A stretch of DNA of 64,000 bases from an uncultured Clostridia bacterium. Lineage in GTDB: Bacteria > Bacillota > Clostridia > Oscillospirales > Ruminococcaceae. Shown here piece by piece: positions 1-9,200 of the stretch. The notes beneath the pieces are model-generated. The model ran no database searches and was not told the DNA's origin. It worked only from the letters and a program-made list of their open reading frames with translations. The position numbers and the translations under genes are program-made. How positions within the stretch are numbered: the first letter of the stretch is position 1; each line of letters begins with the position of its first letter. The stretch spans positions 20,675 to 84,674 of the forward strand of contig CALXAM010000007.1 of the NCBI GenBank assembly GCA_944386285.1, written 5' to 3'.

Positions 1-780
1 TGCTCGATTTAAAAGTGGCGCATTTTCTTCATCTTCCATTGCTGAAACAATATCGTTTGGATCGAAATCAGGAAAACTCGCGCAGGCACGTAGTTTTCCT
101 GTATGTGCTTCCATTAACACCACTGCACCTTTTTTTAGAAGTCGGTTTCCGACTTCTTCAACGATTGCTTGAAGCCGTTTATCAATTGTCAGTACAACGC
201 CTTCGACAGCTTCTTCACTGCGCGTGCGATCAGGAAGAATGCCTGTAATTGGAGCGCCTTGTGCGTCCAATGTAAAGGAAACGGTATCTGCGCCATAACC
301 GCTTAACAGCTCATTATAGGCTTGTTCGATCCCGGTCATACCCGTTTGATCCCCATTGACATAACCAATGATATGTGATGCGCAAGAGTCTTCGCCATAA
401 CGAATGGTTTGCGTAAGTGTAGCTGTCTGTACCAGATCATCTACAGAGGAAGATACAGGCGTTAAAAAGGGGGTTCCTGATTCGAATTGTTCTGTGCGTG
501 TTTTTAAATCGGATAAGAACCGTTCATCAGATAAGACGGCTTCTTTATTTTGCTCGCATGGAGCGACTGCGGCATATAAAACTTCTTCTGTATTGACAAG
601 CGGACGCATTTTTGTATCATAAATCATACCGCGTGTTGGTGCAACAGAAAGGGTTTTGCTTGACTGCCGTGCAGAAACTTCTGCCAAAGAAAGATCGGTG
701 CTTAAAGAACCTGTTCGAAGTACTAATGTGCAAAAAAGGGCACAAAAAGTACAGAAGATACGGATCATTCGTTTTTTCAA
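1..780 (-). CDS. Penicillin-binding protein, PBP2/SpoVD-like (partial, runs off the left edge)
   Basis: Reading the minus strand from a TTG at 780-778 gives an open frame of 260 codons to the window edge. AGGAG lies about six bases upstream of the TTG, so I prefer it over the ATG at 768-766. The product starts with a short signal anchor. It then shows the class B penicillin-binding protein landmarks: RGMIYD after the anchor (the RGxIxDRxG-type motif), a GMTGIEQAYNELLSGYG dimerisation motif, LTIDKRLQ, and VLMEAHTGKLRACASFPDFDPN leading toward the transpeptidase active site, which is cut off. The family crosslinks peptidoglycan at the outer face of the membrane, in division or spore cortex synthesis. 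The gene is divergent from guaA and belongs to the host chromosome. Which paralogue it is (FtsI, SpoVD or PBP2) cannot be told from this half. Confidence 0.85.
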   Translation of the reverse strand, partial: MKKRMIRIFCTFCALFCTLVLRTGSLSTDLSLAEVSARQSSKTLSVAPTRGMIYDTKMRPLVNTEEVLYAAVAPCEQNKEAVLSDERFLSDLKTRTEQFESGTPFLTPVSSSVDDLVQTATLTQTIRYGEDSCASHIIGYVNGDQTGMTGIEQAYNELLSGYGADTVSFTLDAQGAPITGILPDRTRSEEAVEGVVLTIDKRLQAIVEEVGNRLLKKGAVVLMEAHTGKLRACASFPDFDPNDIVSAMEDEENAPLLNRA

Positions 781-973
781 TTTTGTCTCCTTCTTTCCTT
801 TACCGAATTATACAGATTTATTGTTTCCGCAATTTTGAAATCTAAACATATTGGCAAAATCAAATCGATGCATGTGCCGAACGCTTGAAAACAGAGCAAA
901 AACGTGGCAAAATAAAGATAAAACTCTTTTTCAAACGGGTATTTCCCGGTTTCAAAAAATGCAGGAGGTATTT

Positions 974-2509
974 ATGAAAAACGAACTGGTTTTGGTCATT
1001 GATTTTGGCGGTCAGTACAACCAGCTGATTGCACGCCGCGTTCGCGAATGTCATGTATACTGTGAAGTCATTCCGTATACACAGGCAACAGCTGCGGAAA
1101 TTAAAAAACGCAATCCGATCGGCATTATTTTTACCGGCGGTCCAAACAGCGTGTATGAAGAAGGTGCGCCGAAAATTGAACGCGAAGTGTTTTCGCTTGG
1201 CATCCCTGTGCTCGGTATCTGCTATGGTGCACAGCTCATGGCACACGTTTTGGGCGGAACAGTCAAAACAGCTGAAACACGTGAATATGGCAAAACCAAT
1301 ACGTTTTTTAGTTCAGACTGCAAACTCTTCTCTGGTTTGCCGGAGGAGGCGATTACATGGATGAGCCATACCGACTATATTGCTGCACTTCCTGAGGGAT
1401 TCCGCAGCACTGCGCACACGGCGGATTGCCCGGTTGCAGCAATGGATTGTGCAGAGAAAAAACTCTATGCAATGCAGTATCATCCAGAGGTGCTTCATAC
1501 TGAAAACGGTACTGCAATGCTTAGAAATTTCCTGTATGAAGTTTGTGGTGTGTCTGGCGACTGGACGATGGGAAATTATGCACAGCATGCAATTAACGAA
1601 ATCCGCAATCGTGTAGGTGACGGTAAAGTTTTACTTGCACTTTCAGGTGGTGTAGATTCCTCTGTAGCCGCTGCGCTGCTTGCAAAGGCTGTCGGCAGTC
1701 AGCTGACTTGTATTTTTGTGGATCATGGCTTAATGCGCAAAAATGAAGGCGATGAGGTTGAGGCAGCATTTTCAAAATGGGACATCCACTTTGTCCGCGT
1801 AAATGCGCAGGAACGCTTTTTATCCCGTCTGGCTGGTGTGAGTGAACCGGAGAAAAAGCGTAAAATTATTGGTGAAGAGTTTATCCGTGTATTTGAGGAT
1901 GAAGCGAAAAAAATTGGCCGTGTCGATTTTCTTGCACAGGGTACAATCTATCCGGATGTTATTGAATCAGGCGCCGGTGACGCTGCCGTGATTAAAAGCC
2001 ACCACAACGTAGGTGGTTTGCCGGACTATGTTGATTTCAAAGAGATCATCGAGCCGCTGCGCCTGTTGTTCAAAGACGAAGTGCGCGCACTCGGTACAGA
2101 GCTTGGTCTTGCGGATTATCTTGTATGGCGCCAGCCGTTCCCAGGTCCGGGTCTTGCGATCCGTATTCTCGGGGAAATCACCGCAGAAAAAGTTTCAATT
2201 TTGCAGGATGCAGATTATATTTTCCGCGAAGAGGTAGCAAACGCACATCTTGACCGCGATATTCATCAATATTTTGCTGTTTTGACGAATATGCGTTCGG
2301 TTGGTGTTATGGGCGACGAACGCACATACGATTATACGCTGGCACTGCGCGGTGTGACCACAACTGACTTTATGACGGCAGATTTTGCACGGATTCCGTA
2401 CGATCTGCTGCAAAAAGTGAGCAGCCGTATTATTAATGAGGTCGGTTCGATCAATCGTATTGTTTACGACATTACGAGTAAACCGCCGGCAACCATTGAA
2501 TGGGAGTAG
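974..2509 (+). CDS. guaA: GMP synthase (glutamine-hydrolysing)
   Basis: Converts XMP to GMP using ATP and glutamine in the cytoplasm, the last step of guanine nucleotide synthesis. The ATG at 974 follows GCAGGAGG at 961-968, so the product is 511 aa, the usual family length; the longer frame from 851 is upstream read-through. Residues 1-190 form the class I glutamine amidotransferase domain, with the nucleophile Cys83 in GICYGAQ and the His170/Glu172 pair in YHPEV. The ATP pyrophosphatase P-loop SGGVDSS is at residues 224-230. The C-terminal dimerisation domain ends in the family signature KPPATIEWE. The gene is intact. The ICE attachment repeat begins 25 bp after the stop, in line with guaA 3' ends being known integration hotspots in Firmicutes. 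Confidence 0.98.
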   Translation: MKNELVLVIDFGGQYNQLIARRVRECHVYCEVIPYTQATAAEIKKRNPIGIIFTGGPNSVYEEGAPKIEREVFSLGIPVLGICYGAQLMAHVLGGTVKTAETREYGKTNTFFSSDCKLFSGLPEEAITWMSHTDYIAALPEGFRSTAHTADCPVAAMDCAEKKLYAMQYHPEVLHTENGTAMLRNFLYEVCGVSGDWTMGNYAQHAINEIRNRVGDGKVLLALSGGVDSSVAAALLAKAVGSQLTCIFVDHGLMRKNEGDEVEAAFSKWDIHFVRVNAQERFLSRLAGVSEPEKKRKIIGEEFIRVFEDEAKKIGRVDFLAQGTIYPDVIESGAGDAAVIKSHHNVGGLPDYVDFKEIIEPLRLLFKDEVRALGTELGLADYLVWRQPFPGPGLAIRILGEITAEKVSILQDADYIFREEVANAHLDRDIHQYFAVLTNMRSVGVMGDERTYDYTLALRGVTTTDFMTADFARIPYDLLQKVSSRIINEVGSINRIVYDITSKPPATIEWE

Positions 2510-2533
2510 TCAAAAAGGGTTATGATGTGCCAA

Positions 2534-2559
2534 AAAACCCAGTAATAATGCGGGTTTGC
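2534..2559. repeat. attL, left 26-bp copy of the ICE direct repeat
   Basis: Identical base for base to 63836-63861. It begins 25 bp after the guaA stop. The repeat contains AAACCC and GGGTTT arms around an 11-nt loop, so it can fold into a weak hairpin and may also serve as the end of the guaA transcript. Sequence left of it is guaA flank. Sequence right of it is element, with arm-type repeats starting 28 bp further on. The crossover point within the repeat cannot be placed. Confidence 0.88.
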
Positions 2560-2586
2560 GGACATCCCCCAAATAGCCAAATCATT

Positions 2587-2634
2587 TTTGCAACATTTTT
2601 GCAACACGTTAGTTCAAAAAAAGAATTTGCAACA
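2587..2634 (+). promoter_or_regulatory. Left-end integrase arm-type repeats
   Basis: TTTGCAACA occurs three times: 2587-2595, 2598-2606 and 2626-2634. The first two are 11 bp apart, one helical turn. The same motif recurs three times inside the right end (63664-63707). Tyrosine integrases of the Tn916/lambda type bind arm sites with their N-terminal domain, so these are probably Int arm sites. Binding itself is inferred. Confidence 0.65.
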
Positions 2635-2650
2635 GATGAGATAATTATAG

Positions 2651-2717
2651 ATGGCTTTGAAGTAAAGCCATAAATACGATTAGGACTCCAGCTATAAAAA
2701 GTTGGAGTCTTTTTTTA
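2651..2717 (+). terminator. Hairpin and rho-independent terminator in the ICE left end
   Basis: A perfect 8-bp inverted repeat (2651-2658 with 2664-2671) is followed by a stronger terminator. The terminator has a 9-bp stem 2684-2692/2701-2709 with one G-U pair, an 8-nt loop and a T-run from 2710. It would insulate the left end from guaA read-through. Confidence 0.8.
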
Positions 2718-2733
2718 TTTTTGAAAGGCATAA

Positions 2734-2762
2734 TTGAAATTATAGTTTCTTTTTTGTATAGT
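2734..2762 (+). promoter_or_regulatory. Sigma-A type promoter for the small gene at 2787
   Basis: TTGAAA at 2734-2739 and TATAGT at 2757-2762 are separated by 17 bp, with AGGAGGTG at 2773-2780 and the ATG at 2787 following. Spacing and both boxes are near consensus. Confidence 0.65.
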
Positions 2763-2786
2763 AGTGGTGGTCAGGAGGTGTGTCAA

Positions 2787-2966
2787 ATGAGACAAAAAGA
2801 TTACCATATTTATTTAGACGAACAAGAACGCTGTCAGGTCATACAATCTCTTATTGATCTCAAAAACGCTCTTATAGCACAAGGCAGATATACAGACGCA
2901 GTAGATGATGTTCTTATCAAAATAACAAAAGCAAAAAAGAAACGGATTACCGTAAAATATAACTAA
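2787..2966 (+). CDS. Small ICE protein, paralogue of the one at 29285
   Basis: A 59-aa product starting at ATG 2787, which has AGGAGGTG seven bases upstream; the longer frame from 2721 lacks a ribosome site and covers the promoter. The sequence pattern YHIYLD, VIQSLIDLKNAL, TDAVDDVLIKI and a basic tail matches the 66-aa protein at 29285-29485 along its whole length (YHIALD, VIRSLNDKKTDL, TDAVDDLIIKI). No known domain is recognised. It is a single-gene unit with its own promoter and terminator at the left end, outside the 44-bp repeat. Duplicates at the element end and within the transfer operon suggest a regulatory or DNA-processing role, but that is inference. Confidence 0.75.
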   Translation: MRQKDYHIYLDEQERCQVIQSLIDLKNALIAQGRYTDAVDDVLIKITKAKKKRITVKYN

Positions 2967-2982
2967 ATGTAAAAGCAGTTAA

Positions 2983-3020
2983 GCCGCTTGTTTCTCTACG
3001 GAGAAGCAGGCGGCTTTTTT
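2983..3020 (+). terminator. Strong rho-independent terminator
   Basis: A 14-bp stem (2983-2996 with 3001-3014, G-U pairs allowed), a TACG tetraloop and six T at 3015-3020. It ends the transcript of the small gene at 2787. Confidence 0.9.
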
Positions 3021-3075
3021 GCGTTTTATAGGCAATTTTTAAAGGCTCAAAAATATTTTTAAATTTTTTTGTGAT

Positions 3076-3119
3076 TTAGGGGGTGCATTTGACCTCTCCC
3101 AGTGGGAATAAGTGAAGGG
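3076..3119. repeat. Left copy of a 44-bp direct repeat
   Basis: Perfectly identical to 61122-61165, where the same bases encode the last residues of the sigma factor (GGAFDLSQWE and stop). Here there is no sigma gene: the copy sits in non-coding DNA ahead of the parA leader. The two copies enclose 58 kb holding all conjugation, partition and defence genes but not the integrase module. It looks like an old recombination or insertion junction. Confidence 0.85.
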
Positions 3120-3515
3120 GTTAAATCCTGAACAAAGATTTCCCCCCCCTTCCTTGTAACTTGAAAACTGAATATGTAGGCACTAAGGACATTAGTTCTG
3201 ATGAATAGCCCGAAGGTGGGTACGCCAAGACCTTTCAGCATTGAAAGCGAGCGAGAATTCCTGACCTGAAATTCGGTTTGCTACCGAAACGGCAATGACA
3301 GTCAGAATGATAATGATACTTCTCTACGGAGCTGGCGGAGAACCCGGCAGAGGTGAAATTCCTATGATACGGTTTCGCAAACTGTAACCTTAGTGCTTCC
3401 CGCATAAAGCGAATCGCTTTCCGCAGGGGGTGTTGAGAACAAATACTGCGGCTGATACATAGCCAATCCTTATAAGACTGGCTGTGAATTTTAAGAAAGG
3501 AGGTTTAGGCTGAAG
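3120..3515 (+). other. Non-coding leader ahead of parA
   Basis: About 395 bp without a credible gene. It holds several short hairpins: TTCGGT/ACCGAA at 3272-3288 and AAAGCG/CGCTTT at 3406-3420, with AGCCA/TGGCT at 3461-3483 just before the AAAGGAGG site (3496-3503) of parA. A run of nine C lies near 3145. The folded look and the position before the first gene of the element suggest a long 5' untranslated or regulatory RNA. I recognise no riboswitch class. Confidence 0.45.
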
Positions 3516-4346
3516 ATGTCAAACTGCAAAACAATAGCGATTTGTAATCAAAAAGGCGGTGTCGGCAAAACGACGACAACAGTAAACTTAGGAGTAGGAC
3601 TTGCTATGCAAGGGAAAAAAGTTCTTTTAATTGACGCAGATCCGCAGGGCGATTTAACTACTTGTCTTGGTTGGAGAGATACTGACAGTCTTTCCTTAAC
3701 GCTGACAGAAAAGCTTCAAGCAATCATATCAGAACAGGAACAAAATCCTTTTGACGGTATTCTGCACCACGCAGAAAAGGTAGACCTTATACCCTCAAAT
3801 CTTAGCTTATCTTCATTGGAAATGACACTCGTAACAGCAATGAGCAGAGAGTGTGTTCTGAAAAGTTATCTAAGCTTTGTAAAAGAAAAATACGACTATG
3901 TTCTCATAGATTGTATGCCGAGTTTGGGTATGATTACCTTTAATGCGTTGACTGCGGCAGACAGCGTTATTATTCCTGTTCAGGCACAGTACCTTCCTGC
4001 AAAGGGAATGACTCAGCTTCTTGGTACGATTGCCAAAGTGAGAAAGCATACCAACGCTAATTTAAAAATTGATGGTATCTTGTTAACGCTTGTGGACGGA
4101 AGAACAAATCTTGCCAAAAGTACGGTAGAGACTCTGAGAGAAAATTTCGGCAGTCATATCAAAGTATATAAGTCAGCTATTCCAATCGCCGTGAAAGCGG
4201 CAGAAGTTTCGTCAAAAGGAAAAAGTATTTATGCTTACGAGCCAAACAGTGCGGTGTCTAAGGCTTATGCCAATTTTACGAGGGAGGTGTTAGCTGATGG
4301 CAGGCAGAAAGAGCGACTTCACGCTTCCAATGAACACGCTCGATGA
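3516..4346 (+). CDS. parA: ParA/Soj-type partition ATPase
   Basis: A 276-aa ParA of the MinD/Mrp ATPase family. The deviant Walker A motif KGGVGKTTT is at residues 11-19, LLIDADPQGDLT is the A' region, and YVLIDCMPSLG is Walker B. AAAGGAGG lies 12 bases before the ATG. With ParB it would place or stabilise the excised circular form of the ICE on the nucleoid. Its stop overlaps the parB start by 50 bp, so the two are translationally coupled. First gene inside the 44-bp repeat, as in many Tn1549-type elements. Confidence 0.93.
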   Translation: MSNCKTIAICNQKGGVGKTTTTVNLGVGLAMQGKKVLLIDADPQGDLTTCLGWRDTDSLSLTLTEKLQAIISEQEQNPFDGILHHAEKVDLIPSNLSLSSLEMTLVTAMSRECVLKSYLSFVKEKYDYVLIDCMPSLGMITFNALTAADSVIIPVQAQYLPAKGMTQLLGTIAKVRKHTNANLKIDGILLTLVDGRTNLAKSTVETLRENFGSHIKVYKSAIPIAVKAAEVSSKGKSIYAYEPNSAVSKAYANFTREVLADGRQKERLHASNEHAR

Positions 4347-5250
4347 ATTGTTTTCCTCGCAAGCAGAACGAGATGAAGCAAAGCTTTCAAAAATCAGAGA
4401 TATTCCATTAAGTGAAATTGATGATTTCCCCGATCACCCATTTAAAGTTCGGGAAGATGAGGATATGTTTCAACTCGTGGAGAGTATAAAAGAGCATGGA
4501 GTTATTACGCCCGCAACAGTAAGGCAGAAAGATGACGGAAGATATGAACTTATTTCAGGACACAGAAGAAAAAAGGCTTGTGAGCTTGCCGGGTTTGAAA
4601 CGCTGCGTTGTGAGGTGGTGGAACTCGACCGTGATGAAGCAACGATTTTAATGGTCGAAAGCAATTTCCAAAGGTCGCAGATACTTCCCTCAGAAAAAGC
4701 TTATGCTTACAAAATGCGGCTTGAAGCTATGAAAAGACAGGCAGGCAGACCGAGTAAAGAAAATGGTGCAACAGTGTTGCCCCATTTACAAGGTAAAAAA
4801 AGTCGTGAAATTCTTGCCGAAGAAAGCGGTGAAAGTCACGAGCAAGTAAGAAAATATATTCGCCTTACTTATCTTGTTCCTGAACTGCTTGAATTTGTTG
4901 ATGAGGGCAAAATGAAAATGCGTCCTGCTGTTGAATTGTCTTATCTTAACGAGGATTGTCAAAGAGATTTGGTTGATGAAATCGACTTGAATGACTGTAC
5001 CCCGTCCCACGCACAGGCAATTCGTATGCGAAAGTTTTTCGAGGAAGGAAAACTTACACCGGAATCAATCCAAGCTATAATGAGTGAGGAAAAACCGAAT
5101 CAGCGTGAAAAAATTGTGCTGCGTGGGGAAAGAGTGAGAAGTCTTATTCCGAAAGATGTTCCGATCGACCAAACGGAGGAATATGTCTGCAAGGCATTGG
5201 AACATTACAAAAAGTTTTTGAGAAATCGGGCGGAGCGTGACAGCAGATGA
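4297..5250 (+). CDS. parB: ParB/RepB-type partition protein
   Basis: A 317-aa ParB. The N-terminal nuclease-like/CTPase domain shows IPLSEIDDFPDHPFKV, SIKEHGVITP and the GHRR box in ISGHRRKKACELAGF. A central helix-turn-helix follows around SREILAEESGESHEQVRKYIRL. The family binds parS and loads onto DNA as a CTP-dependent clamp; the partner is ParA just upstream. GGGAGGTG lies ahead of the ATG inside parA. The C-terminus is basic and ends AERDSR. No parS consensus was found by eye, but AT-rich direct repeats lie 85 bp downstream. Confidence 0.92.
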   Translation: MAGRKSDFTLPMNTLDELFSSQAERDEAKLSKIRDIPLSEIDDFPDHPFKVREDEDMFQLVESIKEHGVITPATVRQKDDGRYELISGHRRKKACELAGFETLRCEVVELDRDEATILMVESNFQRSQILPSEKAYAYKMRLEAMKRQAGRPSKENGATVLPHLQGKKSREILAEESGESHEQVRKYIRLTYLVPELLEFVDEGKMKMRPAVELSYLNEDCQRDLVDEIDLNDCTPSHAQAIRMRKFFEEGKLTPESIQAIMSEEKPNQREKIVLRGERVRSLIPKDVPIDQTEEYVCKALEHYKKFLRNRAERDSR

Positions 5251-5334
5251 GTCTGTTTTTTTTCCATCCCCCTTCCTCACACTCCAACCCCTTATTACTA
5301 CCAAACTACCCGAAATAAATAACTATCTCACTTA

Positions 5335-5383
5335 ATTAAATCTATCTAATATATTAAATCTATCTTAAAAGAACGCACAGTTC
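5335..5383. promoter_or_regulatory. AT-rich direct repeats and a GAAC-N5-GTTC dyad
   Basis: A 13-bp direct repeat (ATTAAATCTATCT) stands at 5335-5347 and 5353-5365, 18 bp apart, with a third CTATCT core near 5323. A dyad GAAC-GCACA-GTTC follows at 5371-5383. The same dyad type (GAAC-GCATC-GTTC) overlaps the start of the LexA-like repressor transcript at 58534-58546. This is the likely promoter/operator region of the lipoprotein-adhesin unit, and the repeats may also be a partition or replication site. Function is inferred. Confidence 0.5.
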
Positions 5384-5398
5384 TCAAAGTTTGGAGGA

Positions 5399-5497
5399 AT
5401 GAGTTATGATTTAAGATTACCCCTTGTTTTCGCACCTTTGTCTGCAACAGATTTTAGAGTTAAAATAGCGGCAGAAAAACAAAGGAGTGAAAGATAA
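5399..5497 (+). CDS. Possible 32-aa leader ORF coupled to the lipoprotein gene
   Basis: ATG at 5399 opens a 32-codon frame beginning MSYDLRLPLVFAPL and ending QRSER. Its TAA overlaps the lipoprotein ATG by one base (TAATG), which favours translational coupling. Against it, GGAGG is only one base from the ATG, which is too close for good initiation. It could be a remnant of a longer gene that stood here in related elements, or a real small protein. No function is proposed. Confidence 0.35.
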   Translation: MSYDLRLPLVFAPLSATDFRVKIAAEKQRSER

Positions 5498-6177
5498 TGA
5501 AAACTAAAACGCTTGCTTTTTTAACAGCTCTTTTACTGATTGTGCTTGCAGGCTGCAACAATGCCCCGCCAAAAGAAAATAAGACACAGCTGTCCTCTTC
5601 TTCGGTAAGTAGTCAAAGCACTTCTGAATTGGAAACACCTGTGGAAAACGAGAATAGAGAGGTTGAAACAAAGCCTGCAATCGAGCAAAATTCGTCAAAA
5701 GCTGAAAATGAGGAAAAAGCAGAGGAAAGGAACACGGTTAATTCCGAACAGCCTCAGACTGATTCTGATACAGAGCAGACGGTGCAGCAAACCGAATTGC
5801 CAAATAAAGCGGATAAGACCGAAAAACCTGTTCCGAAACCTGAAACGAGCAATCCTGAACAAACAGAAAATAAAGAACCTGAGTCTGAGCCGCCAAAAAC
5901 AGAAGAAACGCCGAGCGAAGTCAAACCTGACTTTAATATCAATGACTGGATTCTTTTTGCACAAGAATATGCAAAAGATGTTGGGCTTGAACTCGACAGT
6001 GAAGCAATTTACTGTTGGGACGCTCCTTTGGGCGCAGGTGCGCACAGCAAGTATCTTGAAAGGGATATAACCGATTGTTTAAACCGCTATGCCGAAGACG
6101 AAGATATAACAGCCGTTTGGATATGGGCGGAAGAAATCGGAGATAACACCTTTGATTTGTATATCGGATACGCTTAA
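5497..6177 (+). CDS. Lipoprotein with acidic Ser/Thr/Pro-rich stalk
   Basis: A 226-aa protein with a lipoprotein signal peptide (LLLIVLAGC; Cys20 as the lipidation site), so it should be anchored to the outer face of the membrane. Residues 25-145 are a low-complexity stalk rich in Glu, Ser, Thr and Pro. The last 80 residues form a compact domain with many aromatic and acidic residues, ending FDLYIGYA. AAAGGAG is nine bases before the ATG. It is the first certain gene of the surface unit with the large adhesin. I do not recognise the C-terminal domain; many ICEs encode a lipoprotein here that may act in mating contact or surface exclusion. Confidence 0.8.
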   Translation: MKTKTLAFLTALLLIVLAGCNNAPPKENKTQLSSSSVSSQSTSELETPVENENREVETKPAIEQNSSKAENEEKAEERNTVNSEQPQTDSDTEQTVQQTELPNKADKTEKPVPKPETSNPEQTENKEPESEPPKTEETPSEVKPDFNINDWILFAQEYAKDVGLELDSEAIYCWDAPLGAGAHSKYLERDITDCLNRYAEDEDITAVWIWAEEIGDNTFDLYIGYA

Positions 6178-6196
6178 AAATTAAATCACATTATTC

Positions 6197-6235
6197 AATG
6201 CACTGTGTAAAAAAACACGGTGCATTTTGTTTTTA
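6197..6235 (+). terminator. Terminator between lipoprotein and adhesin
   Basis: A 12-bp stem (6197-6208 with 6215-6226, one G-U pair), six-A loop and a T-rich tail to 6235. It covers the first possible adhesin start at 6220, which supports the start at 6253. Confidence 0.8.
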
Positions 6236-6252
6236 GGGAGGTTTTAAAAACA

Positions 6253-9200
6253 ATGAAAACAAATCTTTTTAAGAAAGCGACTTCAGCGCTTCTTGCGCTT
6301 GTAATGTGTCTTTCGACTTTTATAGGTATTGGCTCTACCACAGCCTATGCCGCAGGTGAAAAAGCAGAAGCAATGCTCGTGTCGTTCCCCCGTGACGGAG
6401 ACAGTAATTACAGCAATTCGTGGGGACACGACAGCCTGACATTTATGAATGGGTGGAGTACAAAATCTGCGAAATATACAACCGTATATGCTGTAAACTC
6501 ATACAGTGGTAATATTTGCTATTGCATTGAGCCGGGCGTTCCCCTTAAAACTGGCAATGACCTTGTTTCAAAAGATGAAACCTATTGGGACAACTATCCC
6601 GACGACTATAACCATACAATTACGCCATTTGAGATAAAAATGTTTGTCGGTCGAATTTTTCAGTACGGATATACTGGAACAATCAGCACAAGCTGGCGTT
6701 CTCAAAACGCTTCGGACGCCGATAAGCTTTCCGAAGCAATGGCAACGCAAATATTGATTTGGGAGACTGTTGTTGGAGAGCGTGATGAAAACTTTAAAAA
6801 GGTTGATACCGGAGGCTATAACGCTATGCTTGATACTGTCAAAAAGGATCACCCTTTGCGCTCTAAAATGATGGAACATTACAATCGTATTGCAGAAAGT
6901 GTGCAGAAGCATAGTAAGCTGCCGAGCTTTTGCAGCAAGACAACCGGAAAAGCTGAAACTGTTGAGCTTGAATGGAATGGTAAGAACTATACCGCTACGC
7001 TCACTGACAGTAACGGCGTTTTAAGCAGCTATAATTTCTCGGCAAATCAGTCTGGTATTTCTTTTAAGAAAGACGGCAACAAGCTGACAATCACAGCAGA
7101 AAAAGCACCAAATTCAGAAGTTACAATCACTGCCGAAAAGACCGCACAGCGAAAAGGCATTGTTGTGTGGGGCGACGGTATCTATAAGCCAAGCACCGGT
7201 ATTCAAGACCTTGCAACCTATACACAGACAGTCAACGATCCTGTCAAGGGATTTATCAAGTTAAATGTTTCTTATGGTTCAGCAAAGATTGTGAAAACCG
7301 CAGAAGATGGAAAAGTTGATGGTATCAGCTTCCGTATTCAAGGCAATGGCATTGATAAAATCGTACAGACTGCAAACGGAGGGCAGATTCAGGTCGATAA
7401 TCTAATGCCGGGTGTATACACCGTAACCGAGCAGGAATATGACCAGTATGAAACACAGGAATCTCGCAGAGTAACCGTTGTTGCAGGACAGGTCGCAACC
7501 GTTACCTTCAACAACACCTTAAAGCGTGGCGACATTGAAGTTATTAAATCTTCAGAAGATAATTTCAACGAAGGTGTCACCTTCCACCTGTATGGTACTT
7601 CGCTTTCCGGTATTGAGGTAGACGAATATGCTGTTACTGATGAAAACGGAGTAGCAATCTTTGAAGATGTGCTGATTAGCGGAACAACACCATATACCAT
7701 TGAGGAAGTGGACACTGCAATCCGCTATGTCATTCCTGAAGATCAGACCGCACCCGTTAAATGGAATGAGGTCACTACCCGTAATTTCACCAATATCCTG
7801 AAGAAGTTTACCGTTACCGTTACCAAGAGCGACGCTGAAACCGGAACAGCTCAGGGTAATGCTTCTCTCGCAAATGCAAAATACGGAATCTTTAAAGGCG
7901 AACAGCTTATTGACGAATACTACACCGACGAAAACGGACAGTTTACAACAAAGGAATATATCTGCGATTCAGACTGGACGATCAAAGAATTGGAGCCAAG
8001 CGAGGGATACTTGCTTGATCCGACTGTTCACAAGGTCGGTGCAGAGCCGGAGCTTTACACTATCGAGCATAATCAAACCGCAAATGATGTAAACGAACAA
8101 GTTATCAAAGGTAATATTGCCATCATTAAACACACCGATAATGGCGATACACAGATTGAAACACCCGAAGCAGGTGCTGTTTTTGAAGTATATCTTAAAT
8201 CCGCAGGCAGCTTTGCCAATGCAAAGGAATCTGAGCGTGACACACTTACTTGTGACGAGAACGGTTTTGCTCAAACAAAAGATCTGACTTATGGCGTATA
8301 TACCGTTCATCAGGTTTCCGGTTGGGAAGGTCGTGAACTGATGGATGACTTTGATGTACTTATCTCACAGGACGGACAAACCTACCGTTACTTGATTAAC
8401 AACGCCTATTTTGAGAGCTATATTCAAGTGGTAAAAGTAGACTCAGAAACAGGAAAAACCATTCCGTATGCAGGTGCAGGATTCCAGATTTATGATCCTT
8501 CCGGAAATTTGGTAACAATGCAGTTTACTTATCCAACTCCAACTACCGTTGACACTTTCTATACCGACGCAAATGGTTCTCTCGTAACGCCGGAAAAACT
8601 GCCATACGGTAAAGGGTACTCAATCGTAGAGGTACAGAGTCCACACGGATATGTTCTCGACAGTACGCCTGTCTATTTTGATATTACAGAAGAAAATTCT
8701 TCTGAGGAAAGCGGGGTTACAGTGATAAAAGTTGAAAAAGCCAATATGCCGCAAAAAGGAACGATCACCATTGAAAAAACGGGTGAAGTATTCTTTGGTG
8801 TTTCGGTAAGCGGAGGCACAGATGAAAACGGGCGGGAACTTCCCGTTATTTATCAGCCGATTTATGAAACACAAGGACTTCCCGATACAGTTTATGAAAT
8901 TCGTGCAGCCGAAGATGTGGTAACTCCTGACGGTACGCTGAGATACAGCAAAGGCGAGCTTGTAGATACCGTTACAACGGATAAAAACGGATTTGCAAAG
9001 AGCTGTGAACTCTATCTCGGAAAATATGAAGTCAAAGAAGTAAAAGCAGGATACGGAATGGTATTGAGTGATGAACCCCATACCGTAGAACTCGTTTACG
9101 CAGGACAAAATGTTGCTGTAACCGAAACAGCCACTTCATTTGTCAACGAAAGACAGAAGGTTGAAGTAAGCCTTGAAAAAGCACTTGAAACAAGCGAGTT

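Noticed and set aside
15..845. Three + strand ORFs before guaA (15-248, 404-622, 612-845)
   Set aside because: They lie antisense to the penicillin-binding protein on the minus strand, lack ribosome sites and have no family resemblance.
934..953. Inverted repeat AAACGGG-TATTT-CCCGGTTT just upstream of guaA, considered as a riboswitch or terminator
   Set aside because: Too short for a purine riboswitch and not followed by a T-run; at most a small leader hairpin.
851..973. Longer guaA start at 851
   Set aside because: GCAGGAGG at 961-968 fits ATG 974, and the GMP synthase homology begins there.
3059..3241. Minus-strand ORF across the left 44-bp repeat
   Set aside because: Low-complexity product with no ribosome site; it only exists because the leader is short of stops on that strand.
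3350..3375. GAGGTGAAATTC in the parA leader, similar to a 16S rRNA stretch
   Set aside because: The similarity is a dozen bases without any neighbouring rRNA sequence; taken as chance.
5663..6070. 135-aa frame-shifted ORF and minus-strand ORFs in the lipoprotein gene
   Set aside because: Shadows of the Glu/Lys/Pro-rich stalk; no ribosome site, and the lipobox frame is clearly real.
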